Shown here: positions 9,101 through 16,553 of the stretch, piece after piece
Layout: every line of letters starts with the position of its first letter
Numbering within the stretch: position 1 is the first letter of the stretch
From: Aliiroseovarius sp. M344
GTDB taxonomy: Bacteria > Pseudomonadota > Alphaproteobacteria > Rhodobacterales > Rhodobacteraceae
Direction: 5' to 3'
Assembly: GCF_025140835.1 (NCBI RefSeq)
Contig: NZ_CP081153.1
Coordinates: 3,009,001-3,073,000 of the forward strand
Length of the DNA stretch: 64,000 nucleotides
Notes under the pieces: model-generated
The model's input: only the letters and a program-made list of their open reading frames with translations
The model's database searches: none
What the model was told of the DNA's origin: nothing
Program-made: the position numbers and the translations under genes

Positions 9101-9351
9101 CCGACGATCCGGAAATTCAAAAGTCTGGCGAGGCTTCGGCGCAGGCCGTTTCAGCGCTGTATAGAGCTCGTCATGAAGCCGCGGATCACATCTTTGAGCA
9201 ACTTGTAAAAGGAACTGCTGATCAAACCACAGGAAAATTGCGGATCGAAGTGGGGAGCACTTGCATCGACCTCAATGTCCATCGCGTGGAATATGTTGGT
9301 CAGGTGGCAACTTGTGCAGGTGTCCGTCGTCAGAGTTTTTCGGAATGCTGA
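6133..9351 (+). CDS. drmE: DISARM protein DrmE, 3' end replaced by an IS
   Basis: About 1,072 codons from a GTG at 6133, chosen because GAGGTG sits 6 bp upstream; the frame is also open to a TTG at 6073. The protein has a helical N-terminal third, a central region with decayed helicase-like strands (ARRAVLVVAPRNLLEYYLPS near residue 455 and GRPVTILCRSHQEAQ near 695), and a C-terminal part with WRQPLKQAYAAG, FRKRLASVGLHRSD, YRNWISGQTVAPMN and YRARHEAADHIFEQLV, which matches the C-terminal region I associate with DrmE of class 2 DISARM. The native sequence stops at base 9320; the last ten codons come from the left end of the IS. So the extreme C-terminus is lost. DrmE has no known enzymatic role; it is the signature protein of class 2. 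Identification rests on architecture plus the drmA/drmB/methylase context. Confidence 0.7.
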   Translation: MNPGPYGQFECDYPSRNRIEAINTEIDNISKSIGKKIDGWESVLPGISACLVAFAELRASNGYQVLGWIRLAAVFRRKAIEGDGTACDAFAALYFLNQSRKSWHKEEKLSELNWVQDRALDQLGMNFEGGWIYNAITKEEMHSIQQTVLRTAEIDRRCVGKIASKISTQVKTIRGLKIIADITDFDQKLEALIEAAGGDGVESGLARAAIVYLAETDDVIPDDLGILGLLDDLYVIEWAYATVEEQAYGLPHLSSLQQRIPHLESSYLTAGGMMLDRFGQYVVGNAQAVLESTENDHIALRDADVFLAPVVGALTLSAMHENAQTGANVRWEEGTILNLLNFGQRPERVRYLGHKVIAGDEKIVVEVNSSGRLYLPVNLATCMETSPRQDYKTLSNGSAVSTWQQHHSVDPLHFLLKGRPRSDARRAVLVVAPRNLLEYYLPSLHCRGEAISKVVGATWVSGTEREEPMSQSVIDRAMIYACGSAMVARNLIENPPAGVVGFDLIAFGSQAYREINAEFVGREIPNLRMLCLADISEVPGPPRDALVMEDDVVLPWSLRPRGFRQTDPLARGLKRQYNHWIVDRRVQVFPNPALSTINKFLQDRHDDPEDDFSPIVQQLRSFLSDMGKMPRPGSSVSAKLRERALILSRAAKAEALYDQSLVGIAHALGELSENCKFSPDVFGETIAKEGRPVTILCRSHQEAQETTSLLKENGFYGAGLTAPELFRDAPVEHLVVPGWHGAETMRRLDTINPAIKLDYLMFDFQEEWLERVTEGVRRRVRSFSTPIEHSNEGREASGAGEQLVWPSPKRNKSAPSEELSEFIPPTEKRPDLDGLFKGIHRTANYGSEAKVSGIPVILDDYSAYMFLPPHADLVLLNRDASRPEDACIPVSQLREGDVFVLKDGSHRELFQELAPNYLRDPNTTLKMADLWRQPLKQAYAAGSVPWSNFRKRLASVGLHRSDMAYRNWISGQTVAPMNYRAVIPKICTLSDDPEIQKSGEASAQAVSALYRARHEAADHIFEQLVKGTADQTTGKLRIEVGSTCIDLNVHRVEYVGQVATCAGVRRQSFSEC

Positions 9352-9394
9352 GGCGTTTTCGTAACGGAGGCTCTGGTTCGGTTTCTGTTTGAGT

Positions 9395-10375
9395 TTAGGC
9401 GGCCGCGGCTTGGTGCTGCAACCGGCGTTTTTGGATTGTCTGTTTCTTGATCTCCTCTCTCCTCTTCAGGATCTTCGCGCCTCGTCCTTGGTAGACATCG
9501 GCGGGCGTCAGATTTTTCAGGCTCTCGTGGTAGCGGTGGTTGTTGTAGTGATCGACGAAGGCGCTGATCTGGCGTTCCAAGTCGCCGGGCAGGAAGTAGT
9601 TTTCCAAGAGAACACGATTCTTCATCGTCTGGTGCCAGCGCTCGATCTTGCCCTGGGTTTGGGGATGGTGCGGCGCACCACGAACGTGAGCCATGCCTTT
9701 ACCCTCGAGATAATTAGCCAGATCGGCGGCGACATAGGATGAGCCATTATCACTGAGCAGCCGTGGCTTGTGCACGACGTTCGCGCTGTTGCAGCCAGAT
9801 GCATCCAACGCCAGTTCCAGCGTGTCGGTGACATCAGCCGCTTTCATGGTGGTGCAGAGCTTCCAGGCGATGATGTATCTGCTGTAATCGTCCAGGATCG
9901 TGCTGAGATAAAACCAACCCCAGCCGATGACCTTGAGATAGGTGAAGTCGGTCTGCCACAGCTCGTTCGGTCTGGTTGTCTTGTCACGGAACTCATCGGC
10001 GGCGCAGATCACCACATGGGCTGGTGCCGTGATAAGGTCTTCGGCCTTGAGGATACGATAGGCCGAAGATTCCGAGACAAAATACCGTTTCTCATCGGTG
10101 TATTTGACCGCCAACTCACGCGGCGTTAGGTCCTCGTGGTCAAGTGCAAAGTCGACAAAGGCCTTGCGGATGGTGTCCGGGATGCGGTTCCATACCGACC
10201 TTGGCCGGTGTGAGCGGTCTGCCAGTGCGTCAACGCCACCTTCGACCCACCGCGCATACCAATCGTAGTAGGTGCTGCTGGGGATACCGATCATCTTCAG
10301 GGTCTGCCGGGTCGGCAAATGCGAGGCCTCGACCGTACGGATGATCTCAAGCTTCTCAGAGGCGGGGTATCTCAT
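9395..10375 (-). CDS. IS3-family transposase OrfB (DDE catalytic subunit)
   Basis: A 326-residue protein. A helix-turn-helix-like N-terminus (PTRQTLKMIGIPSSTYYDW) is followed by the rve core: NELWQTDFTYLKV with the first Asp, STILDDYSRYIIAWKL, LSDNGSSYVA with the second Asp, and HPQTQGKIERWHQTMKNR with the catalytic Glu. The closing YNNHRYHESLKNLTPADVY is typical of IS3-family OrfB. Its ATG overlaps the stop of orfA in ATGA, so in this copy it could be made by coupling, or as an OrfAB fusion by frameshifting. The frame is intact, so the element may still be mobile. Confidence 0.93.
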   Translation of the reverse strand: MRYPASEKLEIIRTVEASHLPTRQTLKMIGIPSSTYYDWYARWVEGGVDALADRSHRPRSVWNRIPDTIRKAFVDFALDHEDLTPRELAVKYTDEKRYFVSESSAYRILKAEDLITAPAHVVICAADEFRDKTTRPNELWQTDFTYLKVIGWGWFYLSTILDDYSRYIIAWKLCTTMKAADVTDTLELALDASGCNSANVVHKPRLLSDNGSSYVAADLANYLEGKGMAHVRGAPHHPQTQGKIERWHQTMKNRVLLENYFLPGDLERQISAFVDHYNNHRYHESLKNLTPADVYQGRGAKILKRREEIKKQTIQKRRLQHQAAAA

Positions 10376-10746
10376 TCGTCGAACTCCCCATCCCCGATCA
10401 TGCTTTTTTTGAGCAGGCGGTTCTCAAGCGTCAGCTCAGCAACCACCTCTTTCAGAGCGGCAGATTCCGACCGCAGGTCTTTGACTTCAGGAGATGTCGC
10501 TTGTCGCGCCGTGTCACCCGCCAGCCGGTTCTTGCCCGCTTCAAGGAACTCCTTCGACCAGGAGTAATACAGGCTCTCTGCAATCCCTTCGCGACGGCAC
10601 AGCGCGGCGATGCTCTCCTCACCACGTAGACCAGCAAGGACGATCCTGATCTTCTCTTCGGCTGAGTAGTGTTTGCGTGTTTTACGTTTGATACCCCTGA
10701 CCAGCTTGTCAGCGGCATCCTTCGATGTTCCGGACTTCTTGTTCAT
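10372..10746 (-). CDS. IS3-family transposase OrfA (helix-turn-helix subunit)
   Basis: A 124-residue basic protein. The segment KTRKHYSAEEKIRIVLAGLR, then ESIAALCRREGIAESLYYSW, is the usual IS3/IS911-type N-terminal helix-turn-helix that binds the terminal repeats. The C-terminal AALKEVVAELTLENRLLKKS forms a leucine zipper for dimerisation. It is complete and lies directly upstream of orfB; the start is about 85 bp inside the right end of the IS. Confidence 0.92.
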   Translation of the reverse strand: MNKKSGTSKDAADKLVRGIKRKTRKHYSAEEKIRIVLAGLRGEESIAALCRREGIAESLYYSWSKEFLEAGKNRLAGDTARQATSPEVKDLRSESAALKEVVAELTLENRLLKKSMIGDGEFDE

Positions 10747-10831
10747 CTTCGCTCCTTAATAGCTTCGATGAACCAGAATTCCTCCGTTGTTCAAACCCTC
10801 AAATCTGTCCGGTAGGCGCTGACGTCAGACA

Positions 10832-11351
10832 GGTCGTCGTCGCGTATACACAGACAAAGAACCGAGATCGCTCCCACTACGAACGCTTCGTTGGGTATCA
10901 CCAAAGCCTATATCGACACGTCGAACCTACCAGCGTCACGCCTTTCTCACCGCAGGCTCGTAGCCGCGGAATGCGGGGTCTCTTAGTCGCTGTTGCAAGG
11001 CACTTGTGCGGTTTCGAAAGTCCAAAAGACATTCAAAACTCCACCAAGGCTTTGAAGTTGGACAATGAATTAAGTTGGATCCTTGACCGGATTGAAGACA
11101 TCAACGGAGACGAATGCGAAGATGCCAGGCATGAGCTGGATGATTGGGTCCGAGATTGGCGGCAGTATGCGCCACCTGCTTGGGGAAAAATGGCCGGAGG
11201 TGTTGATGAAGCATCCCTCATGCTACCCTTTGGCGCTCCTGCGGATGACCAACTCTTGCAAGCCGCTTGGCCGGTGATGACCTCAATGCGAAATGTGGAC
11301 GGTAGCAGTTCGGCCAGCGTTCTTTCGATTTACCCAGAGCCGGATATGTAA
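10832..11351 (+). pseudogene. drmA: drmA remnant (C-terminal ~172 codons), truncated by the IS
   Basis: The plus-strand frame leaving the right end of the IS reads VVVAYTQTKNRDRSHYERF, then VEPTSVTPFSPQARSRGMRG, LVAVARHLCGF, and after an acidic insert WPVMTSMRNVDGSSSASVL. The EPTSVTPFSPQA..RG and TSMRNVD motifs are what I expect at the extreme C-terminus of DrmA, the large DISARM helicase (family members usually exceed 1,000 residues). All helicase motifs, including Walker A and DEAH-like boxes, are absent because they lay in the deleted part. No start codon of its own is evident; the frame is open into the IS. Its stop is followed after one base by the drmB ATG, so the original operon order drmE-drmA-drmB is still visible. 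Confidence 0.8.
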
Positions 11352-11352
11352 A

Positions 11353-13212
11353 ATGGCCAAGAATGAATTCAGAACATCCCAAGGGATTGTCCCGTTCGGT
11401 GTCGGTGCAATCGTTGATTTTATTGATGACACACTAATGATGGCGGGCCTCGATGCTTGGCCCGTGGCGCAGCCCGGTGCTGCTCTCGATCTGGAGAAAT
11501 CAACGAGAGTGGTCGACAGTCGGTTGGCGCAACGCTTGAGCGCTGAAATGGGGCGCAAGATTTCTCACTTCTACACGCCATCGCTTGCTCGTGAAACTAA
11601 CGTTCGTGGTATGGTGCCACAGGAAGACCGCGCACCGATGCCATTCGTTCGATTCCCTCGCTGGCACTATTGCCCGCGTTGTAGGCGCATGAAGAAGCTC
11701 GATTGGAATACGCAATCAAGAGACGAAAACATGCGGTGCAACAACGCAGAACGACTTGCAGGAGGACGGGGCAAGACCTGTGGGGAGTTGCACAAAAACG
11801 TACGTCCACGGTTGATACCGGTCCGCTTCGTTGTCGCCTGTGAAAGTGGTCACATTTTTGATTTTCCCTGGGAACGATGGGTTCACCGAGGCCACAACTG
11901 TTCCGACGGAGTAGCTGAGCTCTACTTTACCTCCACGACCCAACCTGGCACCGCTGGTATCCGTATTGTTTGTCGGACTTGTGGGGAGCGGAGGTCTATG
12001 GTTGGAGCCTTCAATCGTGGGGTATTGGCTGACACATTGAGTGAAGGCTGCCCAGGTGAACGACCATGGCTTGGACCCGAAAGTGCAGAACCCTGCCAGC
12101 ATAGCGCAATGCAAACTATTCAACGCGGTGCCTCAAACGCGTATTTCGCCAAGTTGGCGAAATCTATCCTAATCCCTCCCCATTCTCAGCGTGTGATGAA
12201 GGTATTGTCCGAAAAGGGAGTATACAATATCCTCGAAGCGCTTCTACCGGATCCGCCACAACCAACCTTGGAGTACTTGGCTAAGGAATACGGCGTTGAA
12301 GCTGATGAACTCCTGAAAGGGGCGCTGGCACTGAAGGACGGGATATCGGGTACAACCTTAGTAACGGAAAACGCCTTTCGCCGAGCCGAGTATGACGCAT
12401 TCACTGGCCCAAGACCTTTGCCCAAGGACAGGGAAGACTTCGACCTCCGTCCGATTCAGCTAAAGGATTATGGCACTTGGTTTGAAGATCACTTTGATGA
12501 GGTCGCACTTGTAACACGCCTCAGAGAAACACGAGTCCTGCAAGGTTTCACCCGATTGCTTCCGCCAGGCGCAAATGAGAATGACCTCGCCCCATTGTCC
12601 CTTGGCAAACCAGATTGGCTGCCGGGTGTTTCCGTTCGCGGTGAAGGCATTTTTCTCCGGTTTCGGAAAAGCCGGCTTGCGGAATGGGCAGCAAGCGAAA
12701 CGGTGCAGGAACGATTTGAGCAGCTCCGCATTGCCCACAACACTATTGACGCAGAAATGGCGAGGGTTGATTTGGAAGGGGGAGTGACCAAGGTTTTGCT
12801 GCACAGTTTTGCTCACCTCCTCATTAGGCAACTTGCCTTCGACTCCGGTTATGACAGTTCCAGCATATGCGAGCGTATCTATGCTTCGGATGGCCCCGAT
12901 GGAATGGCGGGAGTGCTGCTCTATACTGCAAGTGGAGACTCGGAAGGCACACTTGGAGGACTTGTTCGACAGGGGCGGCCAGAATACTTGCCTTCAACAG
13001 TTCATGCCGCACTAGAGAATGGGCGTTATTGCTCATCCGACCCGCTTTGCATCGAGAGTGCTGGTCAAGGCCTGAATTCGCTGAACTTAGCCGCTTGCCA
13101 TGCTTGCTCACTTTTGCCAGAAACTAGCTGTGAAATGTCGAACATGTTGCTCGATCGGGCGATTGTCGTTGGTCATCCAAGCATCTCCAAATTGGCCTAC
13201 TTCAAAGGATAG
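11353..13212 (+). CDS. drmB: DISARM protein DrmB (DUF1998)
   Basis: A 619-residue intact protein. The N-terminus FRTSQGIVPFGVGAIVDFID is the typical DrmB opening. Cysteine pairs follow that look like zinc sites: YCPRCRRMKK, CNN...CGELH, a C.SGH motif in CESGHIFDFPWERW, and VCRTCGERRS. The C-terminal DUF1998 part has LLHSFAHLLIRQLAFDSGYD, SSSICERIY, GVLLYTASGDSEGTLGGL and the four-Cys stretch YCSSDPLC...CHACSLLPETSCE. In DISARM, DrmB binds DrmA and together they form the core complex that detects and attacks invading DNA. The start at 11353 is one base past the drmA stop. With drmA reduced to a tail, the protein has lost its partner and may be made only if a promoter in or beyond the IS drives it. 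Confidence 0.85.
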   Translation: MAKNEFRTSQGIVPFGVGAIVDFIDDTLMMAGLDAWPVAQPGAALDLEKSTRVVDSRLAQRLSAEMGRKISHFYTPSLARETNVRGMVPQEDRAPMPFVRFPRWHYCPRCRRMKKLDWNTQSRDENMRCNNAERLAGGRGKTCGELHKNVRPRLIPVRFVVACESGHIFDFPWERWVHRGHNCSDGVAELYFTSTTQPGTAGIRIVCRTCGERRSMVGAFNRGVLADTLSEGCPGERPWLGPESAEPCQHSAMQTIQRGASNAYFAKLAKSILIPPHSQRVMKVLSEKGVYNILEALLPDPPQPTLEYLAKEYGVEADELLKGALALKDGISGTTLVTENAFRRAEYDAFTGPRPLPKDREDFDLRPIQLKDYGTWFEDHFDEVALVTRLRETRVLQGFTRLLPPGANENDLAPLSLGKPDWLPGVSVRGEGIFLRFRKSRLAEWAASETVQERFEQLRIAHNTIDAEMARVDLEGGVTKVLLHSFAHLLIRQLAFDSGYDSSSICERIYASDGPDGMAGVLLYTASGDSEGTLGGLVRQGRPEYLPSTVHAALENGRYCSSDPLCIESAGQGLNSLNLAACHACSLLPETSCEMSNMLLDRAIVVGHPSISKLAYFKG

Positions 13213-13477
13213 GATCAGTGCGTTTTGAGGCCGGATTCATTTCCTCATTTGGCTTGTAGTGCCGCTGCAGGACAAACCGATGCGGTCTTCTGCGGAATGT
13301 TTCGTGTTAAAGGCGATCTAAGCGCGCTTGTGAAAATGCTAAGCCGCGATCTCAGAAGATCGGTTCGCGTCGTTCTTTAGGGAGTAGCATATTAGATTCC
13401 CTCGGCACGATTGCAGAATGCAACCACCGCTTTGTCCCGCGGAGCAGAATTTTGGACAGAGCGTAGCTTCCTGCCGC

Positions 13478-14032
13478 TTAGGTAGGCTCAACGTCATTCC
13501 AATGCGCATTCATTGGCAAGCTCGCTGCTCTGGTCGCGATGTCGTCGTATCTGACAGGCATGAAATCCCAAACATCGACCCCGACATTTACCGAGTTTGA
13601 TGACCCTTTCCAGTTGTCATGGACATGACCGAAGAACTGCAATGCCCCGCGTCTTGCATGGTTCCATGTAATCATCGGGTAGTGGCACAGGGTATTCAGT
13701 TGGTTCTGTGGCCCGTCACGCAATTCAATGAATGGTGATACAGTATCCCAGCCCAGTCCTAGCGTGGGCTGGAAATCGTGGTTGCCCGTGATCAGGTGCT
13801 TGCGCGCACCGGGTAGTCGGTTGAAGACCTCGGTCAGGAACGGGACATCCTTTGCCTTTCGACCAAAGGCGAAGTCGCCGATGATCCACAGATCGTCATC
13901 TGACCCCACACGGTCCGCAAGGTTTTTGAGCATGGTGGCATCCATGTCGTCGGTATTTGCGAAAGGCCTATTGCAGAACGTGATAATATTCTCATGCCCA
14001 AAGTGGGTATCCGCCGTATACCAATGCGCCAT
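13478..14032 (-). CDS. metallophosphoesterase-family protein
   Basis: A 184-residue compact calcineurin-like phosphoesterase. All metal-binding motifs are visible: DTHFGH near the start, GDFAFG, GNHD, CHYPMITW and GHVHD. The short size without extra domains is typical of stand-alone bacterial members of unknown substrate, which act on phosphomonoesters or phosphodiesters. It is convergent with drmB (266 bp apart) and ends the island side next to tRNA-Lys. Whether it belongs to the island or to the core genome is unclear. Confidence 0.8.
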   Translation of the reverse strand: MAHWYTADTHFGHENIITFCNRPFANTDDMDATMLKNLADRVGSDDDLWIIGDFAFGRKAKDVPFLTEVFNRLPGARKHLITGNHDFQPTLGLGWDTVSPFIELRDGPQNQLNTLCHYPMITWNHARRGALQFFGHVHDNWKGSSNSVNVGVDVWDFMPVRYDDIATRAASLPMNAHWNDVEPT

Positions 14033-14227
14033 GAAGACTACTCGCTAAGAATCTTTCTGACATGAAGAAGGCGCCGACAATGGGTCTGACAAGAAACCAT
14101 TGGGCATGCTTCTCATTCGGCAAAGCGTAAACCTTGCCGCCGCAACCCACAACTGGAAGATTTGCCTGAAAAACGACAAACCCCTGTCAAAAAAGACAAA
14201 CTACGTGTCATCTTATATTTGGAAAAG

Positions 14228-14303
14228 TGGTGAGCCGTGATGGGTTCGAACCATCGACCTACTGATTAAAAGTCAGTTGCTCTACCAACTGAGCTAACGG
14301 CCC
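14228..14303 (-). tRNA. tRNA-Lys (anticodon TTT)
   Basis: The minus strand folds as a full cloverleaf: acceptor GGGCCGT paired with ACGGCTC, D-arm TAGCTCAGTTGGTAGAGC, anticodon stem CTGAC with loop TTTTAAT and GTCAG-type partner, T-arm with GGTTCGAACC, and an encoded CCA. The anticodon is TTT (Lys). Its 3' end faces the defence island, so it is the natural right boundary of that island and a possible integration site. Confidence 0.95.
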
Positions 14304-14413
14304 ACACTCTGAGCGCGGTGACTATAGCCGTGGGTTTAGCAGGTCAACCCCATTTTCCACGGAATCGGTTCAATCTCTGGCAAAAGTTTTCGCAAGAGCT
14401 TATATCGCGCAAC

Positions 14414-15250
14414 ATGGCTTCTGACGGCACAATAAACCAAGCGCTCAACTTCATGAAATGGCATGGGGCGGGCAATGACTTCGTGATCATTGATTCACGG
14501 GGGAAAGATGCATTGATGAACCGCGAATTGGCGGCCGGACTTGGTGACAGGAATCGGGGTGTGGGGTTCGACCAACTGGCCGAAATTCGCAGCTCGGACG
14601 CTGCCGACATCGATCTTGATTTCTGGAATGCCGACGGCAGCCGCGCCGGGGCCTGTGGCAACGCAACACGTTGCGTCGCGCGGTATATGATGGATGCGAC
14701 CGGCAAATCCGCGCTGACCATCCGCACAGCCCGTGGTGTGTTAGAAGCTCGCGCTGATGGCGATCAAGTCTCGGTGAACATGGGCACGCCTCAATTGTCT
14801 TGGGACGAAGTTCCTTTGTCCAAAGAGGTCGACCCGGCCCACTTGCCCTTGGATGGTGATCCTGTTGCTGTCGGCATGGGGAACCCGCACTGCGTATTTT
14901 TCGTCGACGATGCCGAGGCTGTGGACGTCGCGTTAATTGGTCCACGCATCGAACACGATCCGCTGTTTCCCGACGCCACCAACGTCGAATTCGCCGAGGT
15001 GCGCAGCCGTGATGACATCCGTATGCGGGTGTGGGAACGTGGCACGGGCATCACTTTGGCCTGTGGCTCAGGCGCCTGCGCCACCGCTGTCGCTGCCCAT
15101 CAGCGCGGACTGACCGACAAACGCGTTCGGATGGAACTGGACGGCGGCTGGCTGACCCTGGATTGGCGCGACGACGGGGTCTGGATGACCGGACCTACCG
15201 CGTTTGTCTATCGGGGCCAGCTCACGCCGGCCTTCCTGAAAGCGCTGTAA
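14414..15250 (+). CDS. dapF: diaminopimelate epimerase
   Basis: About 278 residues from the ATG at 14414; a second in-frame ATG at 14453 begins the conserved [14 protein letters not shown], and neither has a strong ribosome site, so the start is not certain. The two catalytic cysteines are in [13 protein letters not shown] and [12 protein letters not shown], the classical pair of general acid and base. The [10 protein letters not shown] and [14 protein letters not shown] blocks complete the family signature. It turns LL-diaminopimelate into meso-diaminopimelate for lysine and peptidoglycan. mtaB starts one base after its stop, so they form an operon. The tRNA-Lys is divergent 110 bp upstream. 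Confidence 0.95.
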   Translation: MASDGTINQALNFMKWHGAGNDFVIIDSRGKDALMNRELAAGLGDRNRGVGFDQLAEIRSSDAADIDLDFWNADGSRAGACGNATRCVARYMMDATGKSALTIRTARGVLEARADGDQVSVNMGTPQLSWDEVPLSKEVDPAHLPLDGDPVAVGMGNPHCVFFVDDAEAVDVALIGPRIEHDPLFPDATNVEFAEVRSRDDIRMRVWERGTGITLACGSGACATAVAAHQRGLTDKRVRMELDGGWLTLDWRDDGVWMTGPTAFVYRGQLTPAFLKAL

Positions 15251-15251
15251 C

Positions 15252-16523
15252 ATGGCCACCAAGCCCCCCATTTTCGCGACACTTGGCTGTCGCCTGAACG
15301 CCTATGAGACAGAGGCGATGAAACGCTTGGCCGACGAAGCTGGCGTTGAAGGCGCGGTGGTGGTGAACACCTGCGCCGTGACCGCCGAAGCCGTGCGCAA
15401 AGCCCGTCAGGAAATTCGTAAGCTGCGCCGTGAAAACCCCGACGCCAAGGTCATCGTGACCGGGTGCGCCGCGCAAACCGAGCCTGAGACATTCGCCGCG
15501 ATGGACGAAGTGGATGCCGTGATTGGCAACCACGAAAAAATGGAGCCCGCAACTTGGGCAGGTCTCGCGCCCGATCTGATCGGCGAGACAGAGCGTGTGC
15601 AAGTCAATGACATCATGTCCGTGACCGAAACGGCAAACCACCTGATCGACGGGTTCGGCACCCGTTCGCGCGCCTATGTGCAGGTCCAGAACGGCTGCGA
15701 TCACCGCTGCACCTTCTGCATCATTCCCTATGGCCGTGGCAACTCACGCAGCGTGCCAGCAGGCGTCGTGGTCGACCAGATCAAGCGGCTTGTGGATAAA
15801 GGGTTTAACGAGGTCGTACTGACCGGTGTGGACCTCACCAGTTGGGGTGCTGATCTGCCCAGAGAGCCAAGGTTGGGCGATCTGGTGATGCGCATCCTGC
15901 GCCTTGTGCCCGATCTACCACGCCTGCGCATCAGCTCGATCGACTCGATTGAAGCGGATGAGAACCTGATGTTGGCCATCGCATCCGAGCCGCGGCTGAT
16001 GCCTCACCTTCATCTGAGCCTGCAACATGGTGACGACCTGATTCTGAAGCGCATGAAAAGACGACACCTGCGCGATGACGCGATTGCGTTTTGTGACGAG
16101 GCACGCCGCCTGCGCCCTGACATGACCTTCGGTGCCGACATCATTGCGGGGTTCCCCACTGAAACCGATGCCCATTTCGAAAACAGTCTCAAGCTGGTGG
16201 AGGAGTGTAACCTGACCTGGCTTCACGTCTTCCCCTACTCAAAGCGCGATGGCACTCCGGCAGCGAAGATTCCCACGCAGGTCAATGGCAACATCATCAA
16301 GGACCGCGCTGCTCGATTGCGGGCAGCTGGTACTGCGCAAGCAAGTCGCCACCTGTCATCGCAAGTTGGACGAGCGCACCGTATTCTGATGGAAAACCCG
16401 ACAATGGGCCGGACCGAGCACTTTGCAGAAGTCACGTTCGACACGCCGCAGGCTGAAGGGTCTATCGTCAATGCCACACCGAACGGTGTGATGGACAATC
16501 AGCTTTTGGTCAGTGCAGAGTGA
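15252..16523 (+). CDS. mtaB: tRNA t6A37 methylthiotransferase
   Basis: A 423-residue radical-SAM methylthiotransferase. The N-terminal domain begins FATLGCRLNAYE with the first of three Cys that bind the auxiliary cluster (others in VNTCAVTAEA and VTGCAAQTEPE). The radical-SAM CxxxCxxC is in NGCDHRCTFCIIPYGRGNSR, and the barrel continues with GVDLTSWG and GFPTETDAHFENS. It lacks an obvious full TRAM domain. MtaB adds a methylthio group to N6-threonylcarbamoyladenosine 37 in ANN-decoding tRNAs. The GCRLN opening separates it from MiaB. Start is one base after dapF stop. Confidence 0.9.
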   Translation: MATKPPIFATLGCRLNAYETEAMKRLADEAGVEGAVVVNTCAVTAEAVRKARQEIRKLRRENPDAKVIVTGCAAQTEPETFAAMDEVDAVIGNHEKMEPATWAGLAPDLIGETERVQVNDIMSVTETANHLIDGFGTRSRAYVQVQNGCDHRCTFCIIPYGRGNSRSVPAGVVVDQIKRLVDKGFNEVVLTGVDLTSWGADLPREPRLGDLVMRILRLVPDLPRLRISSIDSIEADENLMLAIASEPRLMPHLHLSLQHGDDLILKRMKRRHLRDDAIAFCDEARRLRPDMTFGADIIAGFPTETDAHFENSLKLVEECNLTWLHVFPYSKRDGTPAAKIPTQVNGNIIKDRAARLRAAGTAQASRHLSSQVGRAHRILMENPTMGRTEHFAEVTFDTPQAEGSIVNATPNGVMDNQLLVSAE

Positions 16524-16553
16524 GACGGATCTTGCTGCACGAAAGGCAATGCC

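Larger units (their letters stand above)
9321..10831 (-). mobile_element. IS3-family insertion sequence inside the DISARM operon
   Basis: A 1,511-bp element with imperfect terminal inverted repeats. The left end starts TGTCCGTCGTCAG (9321) and the right end, read inward from 10831, TGTCTGACGTCAG; similarity continues inward through CGGA, TGAGG, AACGGAGG and TCTGGTTC on both sides. It carries orfA and orfB on the minus strand with an ATGA overlap. The bases outside (CAGG on the left, GGTC on the right) do not give a clean target duplication with these ends. The flanking genes do not join: drmE stops at the left end and only the last ~172 codons of drmA follow the right end. Both facts suggest that the insertion was accompanied by an adjacent deletion. 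The exact IS name was not determined. Confidence 0.85.

Noticed and set aside
6133..9351. Active helicase in the large gene after the methylase
   Set aside because: No Walker A, DEAD/DEAH or motif VI is visible; the folds look decayed, which fits DrmE rather than an SF2 enzyme.
9318..10833. AGG as a 3-bp target duplication of the IS
   Set aside because: It needs the right end to be one base shorter than the inverted-repeat alignment gives, and the flanking genes do not join in frame; left open in the findings.
14318..14413. N-terminal extension of dapF from 14318
   Set aside because: Would begin right beside tRNA-Lys and adds 32 residues without family similarity.
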